Assembly (NCBI GenBank): GCA_964628835.1
Contig: CAZVME010000001.1
Location: 1 to 64,000 of the forward strand
Source of the DNA: JAAGZL01 sp964628835
Lineage (GTDB): Bacteria > Pseudomonadota > Gammaproteobacteria > Chromatiales > Chromatiaceae
Reading direction: 5' to 3'
Length of the DNA stretch: 64,000 nucleotides
Made by a program: the position numbers and the translations under genes. This document shows, in pieces, positions 55,489 to 63,759 of this stretch (its first letter is position 1; every line of letters begins with the position of its first letter). The notes under the pieces were generated by a model that saw only the letters and a program-made list of their open reading frames with translations, ran no database searches and was not told the origin of the DNA.

Positions 55489-57087
55489 TCAGACTTGGTG
55501 TTGCACCTGAACATGATCAGCAAATCCGGTACCTGCCTCGGTGTAGATATTGAACACAGCAGTTGCACCTGATTGTCGCAACAACTTCTCTTCATCCGGG
55601 AACCTTGCCGTTGCGGCTATACGCCCGGGGAAAGATATCTCCCGCAACTGCTCCAGGGCATCCAGGTTGGCTTCAAGGTTCGGCAATGCCAGCATGACAA
55701 GTTCGATACTGTGGTCCTGCTCTATCTTGTCCCAGAAGTCCGCATCGCTCGGATCACCGCGCAGGACTTTGCGCCCCATCGCCTGATGTCCTTGGACCAA
55801 TTCAGCATCAAAGTCGATACCGACCACAGTTTCACCATGGAGTTCGCGCATCCTGTCATAAGCGCCATTGCCTACCCTGCCCATGCCAAAGACAGCAATG
55901 GTTGCACCTAGCGTATCCAGCAGCATGTCATCCGGAAGCCTCTCTTTGCGCTGAAACCTCATCCAGAAGCCCCTAAACTGGCTATAGATTCTGTCATCGA
56001 TGCTACTTAACGGGGCGGCAATAACAAAAGAGAGGGAGAGAGCAATAGCAATAATGACCAGCCATTCACCATCCATCCAGCCATTGGTTACGCCAATTGC
56101 AGCCACGATCAGGCCGAATTCGCTATAGTTGCTCAGGTTCAGGGTCGCCAACATGGAAGTCCTAGCACGCAGTTTGAAACGGGTCATCAGGGTAAAAAAG
56201 AGCGCAGATTTGATAAAGACGAAGGGCACAAGCAGCAACCCGATGGTCAACGCCTCCAGCGAAAGTTGGCCTAACATGCCGATGGAGAGAAAGAAGCCCA
56301 CCAGGAACAGGTCCTTAAAGCCCAACATCGATTTGGCCATCTCCTTTGATTTAGGGTGGGTTGAGATCAACACCCCCATGATGAGAGCACCCAAATCGTC
56401 CTTTACTCCGCCCATTTCAAACAGTTCTGCTCCACCCAGGGCCAAAACCAGGCCATATAGAATCAGCAATTCACCATGACCAGTTTTTTGCAACAGATGG
56501 TGAAACAGCGGTCGTAGCGGGATGAGTAGAAACAGCAGTAGTGCCCAGGGTGAAGGAAGCTTCCCTGTGGATGCTGCCAGAAAGATGACCGCAGCCAGAT
56601 CCTGCATAACCAGGATGCCGATAGCGATCCGTCCATGCAGGGAATTCATCTCTCCCTTTTTTTCCAGTGACTTGACCACAAACACGGTACTGGAGAAGCT
56701 CAATGCAAAGGCAAGCATCAACGAAAGTTTGAGATCCAGGCCGGAGAAGAGCGGCGCGCCCATCACGGCCAGGCCAAAGACAGCCGTTCCAAAGAGGGCA
56801 ATGATAATTGAGACATGCAGTACAGTTACTGCCCAAACCTGCGGCCTGATCAATATCTTCAGATTCAGCTTCAGGCCCACAGTGAACAGCAGCAGAGTGA
56901 TGCCCAGATCAGCAAGCTTCTGCAACATCTCTCCGCTTGCGATACCCAGGTAATTGAGCACGAAACCGGTAGCTAGGAAACCAACCAACGGCGGCAGGCC
57001 AATCAGTCTTACCAGAAAGCCAAGAAAAAAAGCCAGGGTGATCCAGGCAACATCTCCCAGCGCGATAGCAACCCATTGAAAATCCAT
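55489..57087 (-). CDS. Kef-type cation:proton antiporter with RCK domain
   Basis: The 532-residue protein has an N-terminal CPA2 antiporter domain of about 12 helices (LGITLLLFTVGLKLNLKIL, ALSFSSTVFVVKSLEKKGEM, GILVMQDLAAVIFLA). A C-terminal TrkA-N/RCK domain has GMGRVGNGAYDRM as its GxGxxG loop and binds nucleotide. It resembles KefB/YbaL-like potassium efflux systems. It lies 63 bases before nhaA on the same strand; together they suggest ion and pH control. Confidence 0.9.
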   Translation of the reverse strand: MDFQWVAIALGDVAWITLAFFLGFLVRLIGLPPLVGFLATGFVLNYLGIASGEMLQKLADLGITLLLFTVGLKLNLKILIRPQVWAVTVLHVSIIIALFGTAVFGLAVMGAPLFSGLDLKLSLMLAFALSFSSTVFVVKSLEKKGEMNSLHGRIAIGILVMQDLAAVIFLAASTGKLPSPWALLLFLLIPLRPLFHHLLQKTGHGELLILYGLVLALGGAELFEMGGVKDDLGALIMGVLISTHPKSKEMAKSMLGFKDLFLVGFFLSIGMLGQLSLEALTIGLLLVPFVFIKSALFFTLMTRFKLRARTSMLATLNLSNYSEFGLIVAAIGVTNGWMDGEWLVIIAIALSLSFVIAAPLSSIDDRIYSQFRGFWMRFQRKERLPDDMLLDTLGATIAVFGMGRVGNGAYDRMRELHGETVVGIDFDAELVQGHQAMGRKVLRGDPSDADFWDKIEQDHSIELVMLALPNLEANLDALEQLREISFPGRIAATARFPDEEKLLRQSGATAVFNIYTEAGTGFADHVQVQHQV

Positions 57088-57380
57088 AATTCATTATTAC
57101 TGATCTCAATTAGAGGCTCAAATCTGTATTCAGGTTAGTCTCTGACAACACTCTCAATGCCGCCAGGAAGGTGAAGGGCAGCCTTACTCCAAACCAGGCT
57201 GCCAGAGCTTATACGGCTCCGCTGAAAATATCGGGCATCGCAACGCAGAAACCAGCGACGAAAGCATCAGGGTCTAGATAGATACACTGGATGATATGAA
57301 CATTCTCAGAGAAGGGGTGTATTACCGGATCAAGAATAATTAGCCTACGCTATGGCAAGTACTGCTATAAATAGAGTGAC

Positions 57381-57590
57381 ATGCTTATTTATTCCGAACC
57401 AGATGAGAAAAAGCTTGCTGAGCTTTTCGCAGCCTCAGAGTACGATGCTGCAAATTGGATTAAAGACCTTGATACAGGTGAGTCCTACTACTGGCCTGCC
57501 AGTGACCTGTCATACAAACGTATGGCGAAGGTCTTGAGCATTGACCATTATGACAAAGGCACCATCGCTCAGGGCAAAATAAAGCCTTGA
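57381..57590 (+). CDS. Small conserved-looking protein of unknown function
   Basis: A 69-residue frame (MLIYSEPDEKKLAELFAASE, then DLDTGESYYWPASDLSYKRM and AKVLSIDHYDKGTIAQGKIK). It is hydrophilic with no signal peptide. I do not recognise it, but the composition looks real and it sits alone between the antiporter and tRNA-Val. The start ATG has only a weak ribosome site. Confidence 0.5.
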   Translation: MLIYSEPDEKKLAELFAASEYDAANWIKDLDTGESYYWPASDLSYKRMAKVLSIDHYDKGTIAQGKIKP

Positions 57591-57672
57591 GCCAGCAAAC
57601 CCTACCATAGCGCGGGGTTTTGTATTTGTGGCGTAAAAAATCAATTTGTTTACACCTCCAGGCTTTTCGCAT

Positions 57673-57706
57673 AAAAAAAGCACTCTGGGCTGGCCATAAG
57701 TGCTTG
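57673..57706 (-). terminator. Terminator of tRNA-Val
   Basis: Minus strand AAGCACT ... AGTGCTT then a run of T. Confidence 0.8.
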
Positions 57707-57713
57707 ATTTATT

Positions 57714-57790
<77 letters not shown>

Positions 57791-58181
57791 GTAAAACTGT
57801 TACATAACCATCTACTGCCGATTACCTCCATGTAGGCTGGGGCAGCTTGGCCGTCCTAGCCTCGAAGTGGGCGCATAATACCGGGTTACACCCACTTAAG
57901 GCAAGGCCCATTGTAGCCCCACACCATCAGATTCCATACGGAGCCAGAGCGAGCATCAAATGTGGTATTCAGTATTTTTGCCCACCGCCGTACAGCCCAA
58001 TCCAACCCCCGGAACAGGATCGCCAAATAATTGCGTCAGATCAGGTAAAAAAAAAGCAAATATCTGTCCCGGTATATTACAGTTTTGTCACAGAATTGTT
58101 ACAGTAGCCCGCTAAATATTTCCAATACCATCCGCGACCATTGTACGCATAAAAATCAATTCAAATTAAGTAGTTACTTAT
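57791..58181. other. Region between tRNA-Val and pit
   Basis: About 390 bases with no convincing gene; an 86-codon plus-strand frame has no family features. The right part holds the Pho box and promoter of the phosphate transporter. Confidence 0.4.
58085..58118 (+). promoter_or_regulatory. Pho box and -10 element upstream of pit
   Basis: TTGTCACAGAATTGTTACA (58085-58103) contains two 7-base repeats, TTGTCAC and TTGTTAC, at 11-base spacing. It matches about 14 of 19 positions of the PhoB consensus. A TAAATA -10 (58113-58118) follows after the 9-10 bases expected of PhoB-activated promoters. Confidence 0.6.
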
Positions 58182-59750
58182 ATGGAACTCCAAAATATCA
58201 ATGAACTGGAAAAGGCCACAGACAAGGGCCGGAGAGAGCTTTTCAGAATTGGGACAGCCCTACTATTTATAGTGGGTATTATGCTGTTCACCAGCATACG
58301 TGGAATGGAAACCCCAGGCAATATCATACTCATGATTGCCGCCATGATCGGTGGTTACATGGCCATGAATATCGGGGCCAATGATGTAGCAAATAATGTG
58401 GGGCCGGCAGTTGGGTCTAAGGCGCTGACTCTTGGTGGCGCCATAGTAATCGCTGCAGTCTTCGAGGCATCCGGAGCCCTGGTCGCCGGTGGTGACGTGG
58501 TTACTACCATTAAAAAGGGGATTATTGATCCGGCGCTAATTGCAGATCCAGACACATTTATCTGGCTGATGCTGGCTGCACTGCTGGCGGGCGCAATCTG
58601 GCTGAATGTCGCCACTGCTCTGGGCGCACCTGTATCCACCACCCACTCCATTGTGGGTGGCGTTCTGGGGGCAGGAATTGCCGCTGGCGGGATAGAGATA
58701 GCCAACTGGGAGCGCATGGGCGCCATCAGTGCCAGCTGGATAATCTCGCCGGTCTTAGGCGGCTTGATAGCAGCTAGCTTCCTCTATCTGATAAAACGCA
58801 CCATAACCTATCAAGCCGACATGATAGCCGCCGCCAAACGCATGGTACCAGTGTTTGTTGCGATCATGGCCTGGGCCTTTGGCACCTACCTGATGCTCAA
58901 GGGGTTAAAAAAGGTGTGGAAGGTAGATTTTGGTACCGCGGCCTTAATTGGCGTGGCCATCTCTGTAATTGTGTATGTGGCGGTTAAGCCCTTGCTGGCC
59001 AAGATCGCAAATAAGCTGCCAAACGAAAAACAGAGCGTAAACCATCTATTCACCTTGCCCTTGATCTTTGCCGCAGCACTCCTTAGCTTCGCCCATGGAG
59101 CAAACGACGTAGCCAATGCCGTTGGTCCACTAGCGGCCATCAATGACGCCATACTCCATGGCAGCATCGCCAGCAAGGCAAGCATTCCTGTATGGGTAAT
59201 GATGGTAGGCGCCATTGGCATCGCCATAGGTCTGGCCCTGTATGGCCCAAAGCTGATACGGACCGTAGGTACGGAGATTACCGAGCTGGACAAGATGCGG
59301 GCCTTCTGTGTTGCCATGGCAGCATCCATTACCGTAATCATTGCAACCCAGCTTGGTCTGCCTGTGAGTTCAACTCACATTGCTGTTGGTGGAATATTCG
59401 GTGTGGGTTTTCTTAGGGAATTTCTTAAAACCAGCTACGCCAAGATGATTGATGAGATCAAGCATCACCACGAGGATGACCACCCGGAAGTTGTCGAAGC
59501 CTTCCTGATCGATTTCAAAAAGGCATCACTGATCAAAAAGAGTCAAATGCTGGAGGAGCTAAAGCAGAAAAAGGCCAAGGCCAATCTCACCAAGAAGGAA
59601 CGCAAAAGCCTGCGCAAGGTTTATCGGCATGAATTGGTAAAACGCTCTGCCATGCTGAAGATCGCCGCAGCCTGGGTGATCACGGTACCTGTTTCAGGAA
59701 TCATGGCCGCCCTGCTCTACTTTGCCATCAGGGGCATGATGCTGCCCTGA
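58182..59750 (+). CDS. pit: Inorganic phosphate transporter, Pit family
   Basis: The 522-residue inner-membrane carrier takes up phosphate (as a metal complex) driven by cation flux. It has the two inverted PD001131 repeats: GANDVANNVGPAVGSKALTL near residue 67 and HGANDVANAVGPLAAIND near 308. The paired segments GAPVSTTHSIVGGVLGAG and GLPVSSTHIAVGGIFGVG are also there. A charged cytoplasmic insert (HHHEDDHPEVV to KKERKSLRKVYRHE) precedes the last helix. The Pho box upstream suggests induction under phosphate limitation. Confidence 0.94.
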   Translation: MELQNINELEKATDKGRRELFRIGTALLFIVGIMLFTSIRGMETPGNIILMIAAMIGGYMAMNIGANDVANNVGPAVGSKALTLGGAIVIAAVFEASGALVAGGDVVTTIKKGIIDPALIADPDTFIWLMLAALLAGAIWLNVATALGAPVSTTHSIVGGVLGAGIAAGGIEIANWERMGAISASWIISPVLGGLIAASFLYLIKRTITYQADMIAAAKRMVPVFVAIMAWAFGTYLMLKGLKKVWKVDFGTAALIGVAISVIVYVAVKPLLAKIANKLPNEKQSVNHLFTLPLIFAAALLSFAHGANDVANAVGPLAAINDAILHGSIASKASIPVWVMMVGAIGIAIGLALYGPKLIRTVGTEITELDKMRAFCVAMAASITVIIATQLGLPVSSTHIAVGGIFGVGFLREFLKTSYAKMIDEIKHHHEDDHPEVVEAFLIDFKKASLIKKSQMLEELKQKKAKANLTKKERKSLRKVYRHELVKRSAMLKIAAAWVITVPVSGIMAALLYFAIRGMMLP

Positions 59751-59802
59751 CAGATGTGGCTCTCTGCCCACTGGTGTAACAGTGGAATTTTCAAGCCGAC
59801 AC

Positions 59803-59829
59803 AAAAAAGGGGAAGGCATGGCCTTCCCC
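59803..59829 (-). terminator. Terminator after the universal stress gene
   Basis: Minus strand GGGGAAGGC-at-GCCTTCCCC followed by TTTTTT. Tail-to-tail with pit, and the stem may stop both transcripts. Confidence 0.85.
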
Positions 59830-59857
59830 AATAGTTGGAACACTCTCCAACCAAGCA

Positions 59858-60355
59858 TTACCTCTTGCGCACTGGCACCACCAGTACCGGGCGATCTGCA
59901 ATGTGTATCACCCGACGTGCAGCAGAGCCGATAAAACCGCGTCCCATACCCGAGGTGGTATGGGTGCCTATAACGACCAGATCCACATTCAACTGCTCTG
60001 CGTACTGCTGAATCTCTTCAGCCACATTACCACTGACCGCCATAATATCCGTCACCAGTTTTGTTTTGTCTGGATCATCAGCCATCACATCCTCATAGAA
60101 CTTCTCTAGTCGTTCCTTCATATTGGAGAGCACTTTTTTCAAAGCACCCTCCTCACTTAGGTCAAGATCAGCATCTTTGGGGAGATAGGCCTCCAAAGCC
60201 CAGGCAGCAACGTTACTCAGAGGCTCGGCCACGTGCAGCATTATGACCTGAGCATCATACTGTTTCGCCAGACCGATAGCATGGAGAAATACAGGACGCA
60301 TATTCTCACCAAGATCGGTCGCATAAAGAATCTTTTTATAACGTGGAATATCCAT
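59858..60355 (-). CDS. Universal stress protein, UspA family
   Basis: The 165-residue single-domain protein starts YKKILYATDLGENMRPVFLHAI. It keeps the ATP-binding motif in VVIGTHTTSGMGRGFIGSAARRV (G-2x-G-9x-G-S). The nucleotide-binding type implies ATP-dependent behaviour, but the target is unknown. It stands directly before the TRAP remnant and may once have belonged to a TRAP-usp operon, a known pairing. Confidence 0.92.
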   Translation of the reverse strand: MDIPRYKKILYATDLGENMRPVFLHAIGLAKQYDAQVIMLHVAEPLSNVAAWALEAYLPKDADLDLSEEGALKKVLSNMKERLEKFYEDVMADDPDKTKLVTDIMAVSGNVAEEIQQYAEQLNVDLVVIGTHTTSGMGRGFIGSAARRVIHIADRPVLVVPVRKR

Positions 60356-60433
60356 AATCTCTTTCTCTCAAGTGGTAGTTTGATCACCCCACCGGCCAAC
60401 CACAGGTTGGCCAGTGGGAGCTGTTTCAATGTA

Positions 60434-61024
60434 CTACTTATAGCCCTTAAGCTGATCAATATACTCAGGCAAGAACAGCAACAGGCCAAGCCACGGCAGC
60501 GCCGCCTTGATCACCCAGCCAATACTATTTCCGGTGATACCTGCCGTTACAAACAGGTTCAACCCAACCGGAGGCGTCAGCGTACCAATCTCCATATTCG
60601 CCACCATGATGATACCGAGGTGGATAGGATCAATTCCCAGCTTCACTGCGATAGGGAACAGGATCGGGGCCATGATCAAAAGAATAGCTGATGGTTCCAT
60701 GAAATTCCCGGCAGCCAGTAACAATATATTGACCACAATCAGGAACATCCAAGGCTCCAGCCCCCACTCCACAATGGTCTGGGCGATGGCATGGGGAATA
60801 CATTCGGTAGTCAGAACATGGGCGAACAGCATGGCTTCAAGAACCTTGTTGTCCCCAAATAGCTGGGAGTTAGGGTAGACCTCAACCTGAACCTTGCCAG
60901 CAAGACGCTGATCCACCAGCTGTTTGAATTTATTGGCCATCTGACCTTTGGGAGTGTTCTCAGCAACAACATGAGAAAACTTGATCACAACTGGTTTTGC
61001 AAAGGCCGGATCGGCCAAAATCAT
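60434..61024 (-). pseudogene. TRAP transporter deletion fusion (DctP start to DctM end)
   Basis: The 196-residue frame begins with the N-terminus of a TRAP solute-binding protein (PVVIKFSHVVAENTPKGQMA, then KVQVEVYPNSQLFGDNKVLE). It jumps after AMLFA to the C-terminal part of the large TRAP permease (LEPWMFLIVVNILLLAAGNF, GIIMVANMEIGTLTPPVGLN). Most of dctP, all of dctQ and most of dctM are missing, yet the join is in frame. The signal-peptide sequence (RFRLLTAATALSA) continues upstream of the first ATG but meets a stop without a start codon. It cannot transport. Confidence 0.85.
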
Positions 61025-61780
61025 CGCAGACAGGGCTGTAGCCGCTGTAAGTAAACGAAAACGCGATGGTTATCCTACAAGGGTATTAGTTAAGTTACTC
61101 ATACAAATTCAGGCCAGAGGCCGTGAATAGGGATATACAGAGCAAGTTAAGGGATAACCCAAAAACAACCGCACAAATCTTACTTTAACCTGTTGTTGTT
61201 AAAGTAGATAATGCGACCATGAAAGAAAGCTACGGCATTAGAAGAATGGGTAGAATTCCATCAAAACAGCCCAATCAAACAAAGCATTCTGGCGAGAATC
61301 CGCCAATTAATGACTGCCGACACCCAGAGGGGTCAAGCGAGCATACTTTTAGCTCCACCCATATATTTGAAGCGCAATCACTCTAACCACAACAACACTA
61401 TGTAGCGTCAGGATTCTGTCGAAAACTCAGATCAAGCAGGAGCATAAGTCTTCTTTTTGCGGTTAGATAGATCCCAATATTTCGGAGTAAATGGTGCTGC
61501 AGTTTGACGTCCTGACGAGCTGTAATGTAGTCTTGCACAGGGGGCTACACCACACCTTCACCATAACAGGGATAAAAGAATAATTTCATGGATAGACATA
61601 TAGGTGCACCAGAATCATTCTTCCGCTTTCTGGCATCTTTCTGTGCCGAACCCACAAGATATTACCGCCCCCGCCTGGGCCGCTTATTCCGTATTAAAAA
61701 GCACCAGAAACCAGGAAATAATCCACCGACATATATAGACTCCGCCTATTTCTATATGCAGAGAGTCTGTCTATATCACT
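61025..61780. other. Intergenic region between the TRAP remnant and the right cassette array
   Basis: About 750 bases. A plus-strand stretch at 61220-61400 reads ALEEWVEFHQNSPIKQSILA and RIRQLMTADTQRGQASILLA without a start codon and may be a gene remnant that I cannot name. A 69-codon frame at 61588 has no family features. No attI or integrase is visible. Confidence 0.4.
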
Positions 61781-61793
61781 GTTATGTTGCAAG

Positions 61794-62054
61794 ATGACTA
61801 GGCGCAAGAAAATACTATTATGGCTTGGGTTGGTGGTCTCTGTACCTGCAGCAGGCTATGCAGGTATTAGCGTAATATTCTATTCATGGCTCAACGCGGC
61901 CGAGCCTGAGCGGTGGCCGACAGAGAAAGCGGCTGTTTGGGCATATAGTGCACTGGCCTTAACGATAGTGTTTTTAGGTCTTTTTGGTTTCTGTCTTGTG
62001 TCGATTATCAAGGAAGCTAATCGCAAATATAGAGAGCAGCATAATGCAACATAA
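61794..62054 (+). CDS. Two-helix membrane protein in an integron cassette
   Basis: The 86-residue protein has two membrane segments (ILLWLGLVVSVPAAGYAGIS and YSALALTIVFLGLFGFCLVS) with a short periplasmic loop and a basic C-terminal tail. I do not recognise it. The cassette starts with core GTTATGT at 61781-61787, 7 bases before ATG, and its stop codon lies in the attC R'' box. This tight packing is typical of cassettes. Confidence 0.65.
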   Translation: MTRRKKILLWLGLVVSVPAAGYAGISVIFYSWLNAAEPERWPTEKAAVWAYSALALTIVFLGLFGFCLVSIIKEANRKYREQHNAT

Positions 62055-62132
62055 CAAATCATTCGAGCATGCCCGCAAAAAACGCGGGCGGGACACGCAA
62101 AAAGCGCGCGCCCCTCAATTCAATCGTTAGCA
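62049..62132 (+). repeat. Integron attC site 4
   Basis: R'' ACATAAC (62049-62055) to R' GTTAGCA (62126-62132), with GC-rich stems such as GCCCGC/GCGGGC. R'' exactly complements GTTATGT at the start of the same cassette. Confidence 0.88.
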
Positions 62133-62145
62133 GAAAGATAAGCGT

Positions 62146-62928
62146 ATGAAGCCCATTAAAGCGATTGTATTAACCTATGACAAATATCGTAGCCTCACAG
62201 ACCACATGATTTTTTGTTACGAGAAGCTATGGCCTGACCATCCATATTTATTCCAAGTCCCATATCAAGAATTGCCCCCTACCATACAAAATAGTAGGGT
62301 TCAGTATCATCAATGTACTTCAGATATTAAGGAAACAGTTCTAACACTACTTGGTGACTTGGATGATGAGGAGATGATTTATTGGTGTATAGACGATAAG
62401 TATCCAATTAAACTCAACACGAAAAAGATCGAAAAAATACATCAATGGTTATTTTCGGGTAATAAAGAAGATATTAGCGGATTACTATTTTGCCGATGTA
62501 GAGGAATGCTCAAAAAACAAAATCTAACTAGCAAAGAATTGATCGATGCTCAAGGTGATGTCTGCCTGGCAAGAAAGAACTATGAGCAAATATGGATACA
62601 CCAGTATGTGAAGGTCAAGGTAATACGTTATTTATTTAATTCATTCCCTGACAAGATGCCCACAGCCAAAATGATGGATCTCCTCAAAAAGCAAGTAAAA
62701 AAACCTGATTCTCATCAACTATATGTGACCAGTGGGAGTGTGGCTTCATTCGGCGAAAGTACTTCTCGAGGTATAATAACCAGGAATTGCTTTAAGAGCA
62801 TGAAGGCAAATAATCTGTCTATCCCATCATGGGTAGCCGGAACCACGCCCCACGAAATATTATTTGGCAGTGAACCTCTAGGTTACTTTGCTCGCATTAT
62901 CAATATGCTAACAAAACATTTCACCTGA
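62146..62928 (+). CDS. Glycosyltransferase-like protein in an integron cassette
   Basis: The 260-residue cytoplasmic protein starts IKAIVLTYDKYRSLTDHMIF and has YWCIDDKYPIKL, where a DD pair precedes a hydrophobic strand as in GT-A type glycosyltransferases. No further family motif is clear, so the assignment is weak. The gene starts 13 bases after attC 4, and its 3' end contains a TGCTAAC box. That box complements GTTAGCA at its own start and marks the beginning of its attC. Confidence 0.5.
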   Translation: MKPIKAIVLTYDKYRSLTDHMIFCYEKLWPDHPYLFQVPYQELPPTIQNSRVQYHQCTSDIKETVLTLLGDLDDEEMIYWCIDDKYPIKLNTKKIEKIHQWLFSGNKEDISGLLFCRCRGMLKKQNLTSKELIDAQGDVCLARKNYEQIWIHQYVKVKVIRYLFNSFPDKMPTAKMMDLLKKQVKKPDSHQLYVTSGSVASFGESTSRGIITRNCFKSMKANNLSIPSWVAGTTPHEILFGSEPLGYFARIINMLTKHFT

Positions 62929-62970
62929 GAACAATTCCGCTGCGCACCACAGCGGCAGGCAAGCTTAATG
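62906..62970 (+). repeat. Degenerate attC site 5
   Basis: R'' TGCTAAC (62906-62912) lies inside the end of the upstream gene and exactly complements that cassette's GTTAGCA. A CCGCTG/CAGCGG stem follows. The expected R' GTTRRRY is replaced by GCTTAAT, so the site looks decayed. Confidence 0.55.
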
Positions 62971-62992
62971 CAACCACAAAATATGAGTCTCG

Positions 62993-63415
62993 ATGAAAAT
63001 TGAAACTAAAACAGAAATAGAAAATGTTGATTGGGTTTTAGTATCCGAGACCTTGAAGTCAGTCGGAATGGCCCACCACAGCCCAGAAAAACATCAAAAG
63101 GCATTTGAGGCTAGCTACTGCACGGTTTTCTTATACGATCAAGATAAAATGGTTGGGTTTGGCAGAGCCATATCCGATGGAGCTTACCAAGCCGCAATTT
63201 ACGATTGTGCAGTTGTTGATGTATACCAAGGGAAAGGATTAGGAAAACTAATAGTTCAAAAAATCCTCATACAACTAAAAGATTGCAACATAATCTTATA
63301 CGCCTCTCCGGGAAAAGAAGATTTTTATGAAGAACAAGGTTTTAGTAGAATGAAAACAGGCATGGCATATTTCATTAATCGTGAATCGATGTCTGAAAGA
63401 GGGTTTACAGAATAA
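62993..63415 (+). CDS. GNAT family N-acetyltransferase
   Basis: The 140-residue protein is a small GNAT fold: VGFGRAISDGAYQAAIYDCAV, then the acetyl-CoA loop VDVYQGKGLGKLIVQKIL (Q/RxxGxG/A). NIILYASPGKEDFYEEQGF is the last strand and helix. It transfers acetyl groups to an unknown amine; the short length suits small-molecule substrates. It follows the degenerate attC, so it was probably also a cassette gene. Its end overlaps the antitoxin-like frame by 35 bases. Confidence 0.85.
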   Translation: MKIETKTEIENVDWVLVSETLKSVGMAHHSPEKHQKAFEASYCTVFLYDQDKMVGFGRAISDGAYQAAIYDCAVVDVYQGKGLGKLIVQKILIQLKDCNIILYASPGKEDFYEEQGFSRMKTGMAYFINRESMSERGFTE

Positions 63416-63617
63416 TAATAAAAATTGCATGGCGCTGCTTAATGAGGCCGAGGGCTCACCAGTGGCAATTCTCAACCATACCATTCCAGCAGCCTACTTG
63501 GTGCCTGCGGAAACATACGAATGGCTTATGGAAAAACTTGAAGATACCGAACTTGCTCAAGTTGTGTTGGAATCTGCACCAGACAAAGAAAATGCCATAG
63601 AAGTTACCGTTTTGTAA
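63381..63617 (+). pseudogene. Phd/YefM (StbD-type) antitoxin with lost N-terminus
   Basis: The frame reads MALLNEAEGSPVAILNHTIP, AAYLVPAETYEWLMEKLEDT and ELAQVV, closely matching StbD/YefM antitoxins from about residue 18 to the end. The first ~15 residues, which normally carry the SISELKKNP-type DNA-binding start, are replaced by sequence shared with the end of the GNAT gene. The tail DKENAIEVTVL is normal. No RelE/StbE-like toxin follows; the next 140 bases hold only a short frame. It is probably a remnant, although residues from Met17 could still neutralise a toxin. Confidence 0.7.
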
Positions 63618-63759
63618 TTGCAGTTGAGGAAGAGAGCGTGGCATTATTTATACCAAAGCAGAGCAAAAAAAGGCATTACAAGATGGACAACATCACTATC
63701 GCTTACGCGGAGGTTGCACTTTCCTGCCACCATTTACCACAATGTTTTTGAGGAAAAAT

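Noticed and set aside
61588..61797. 69-codon plus-strand frame before the right cassette array
   Set aside because: Ends inside the cassette core region, with no motif and no ribosome site.
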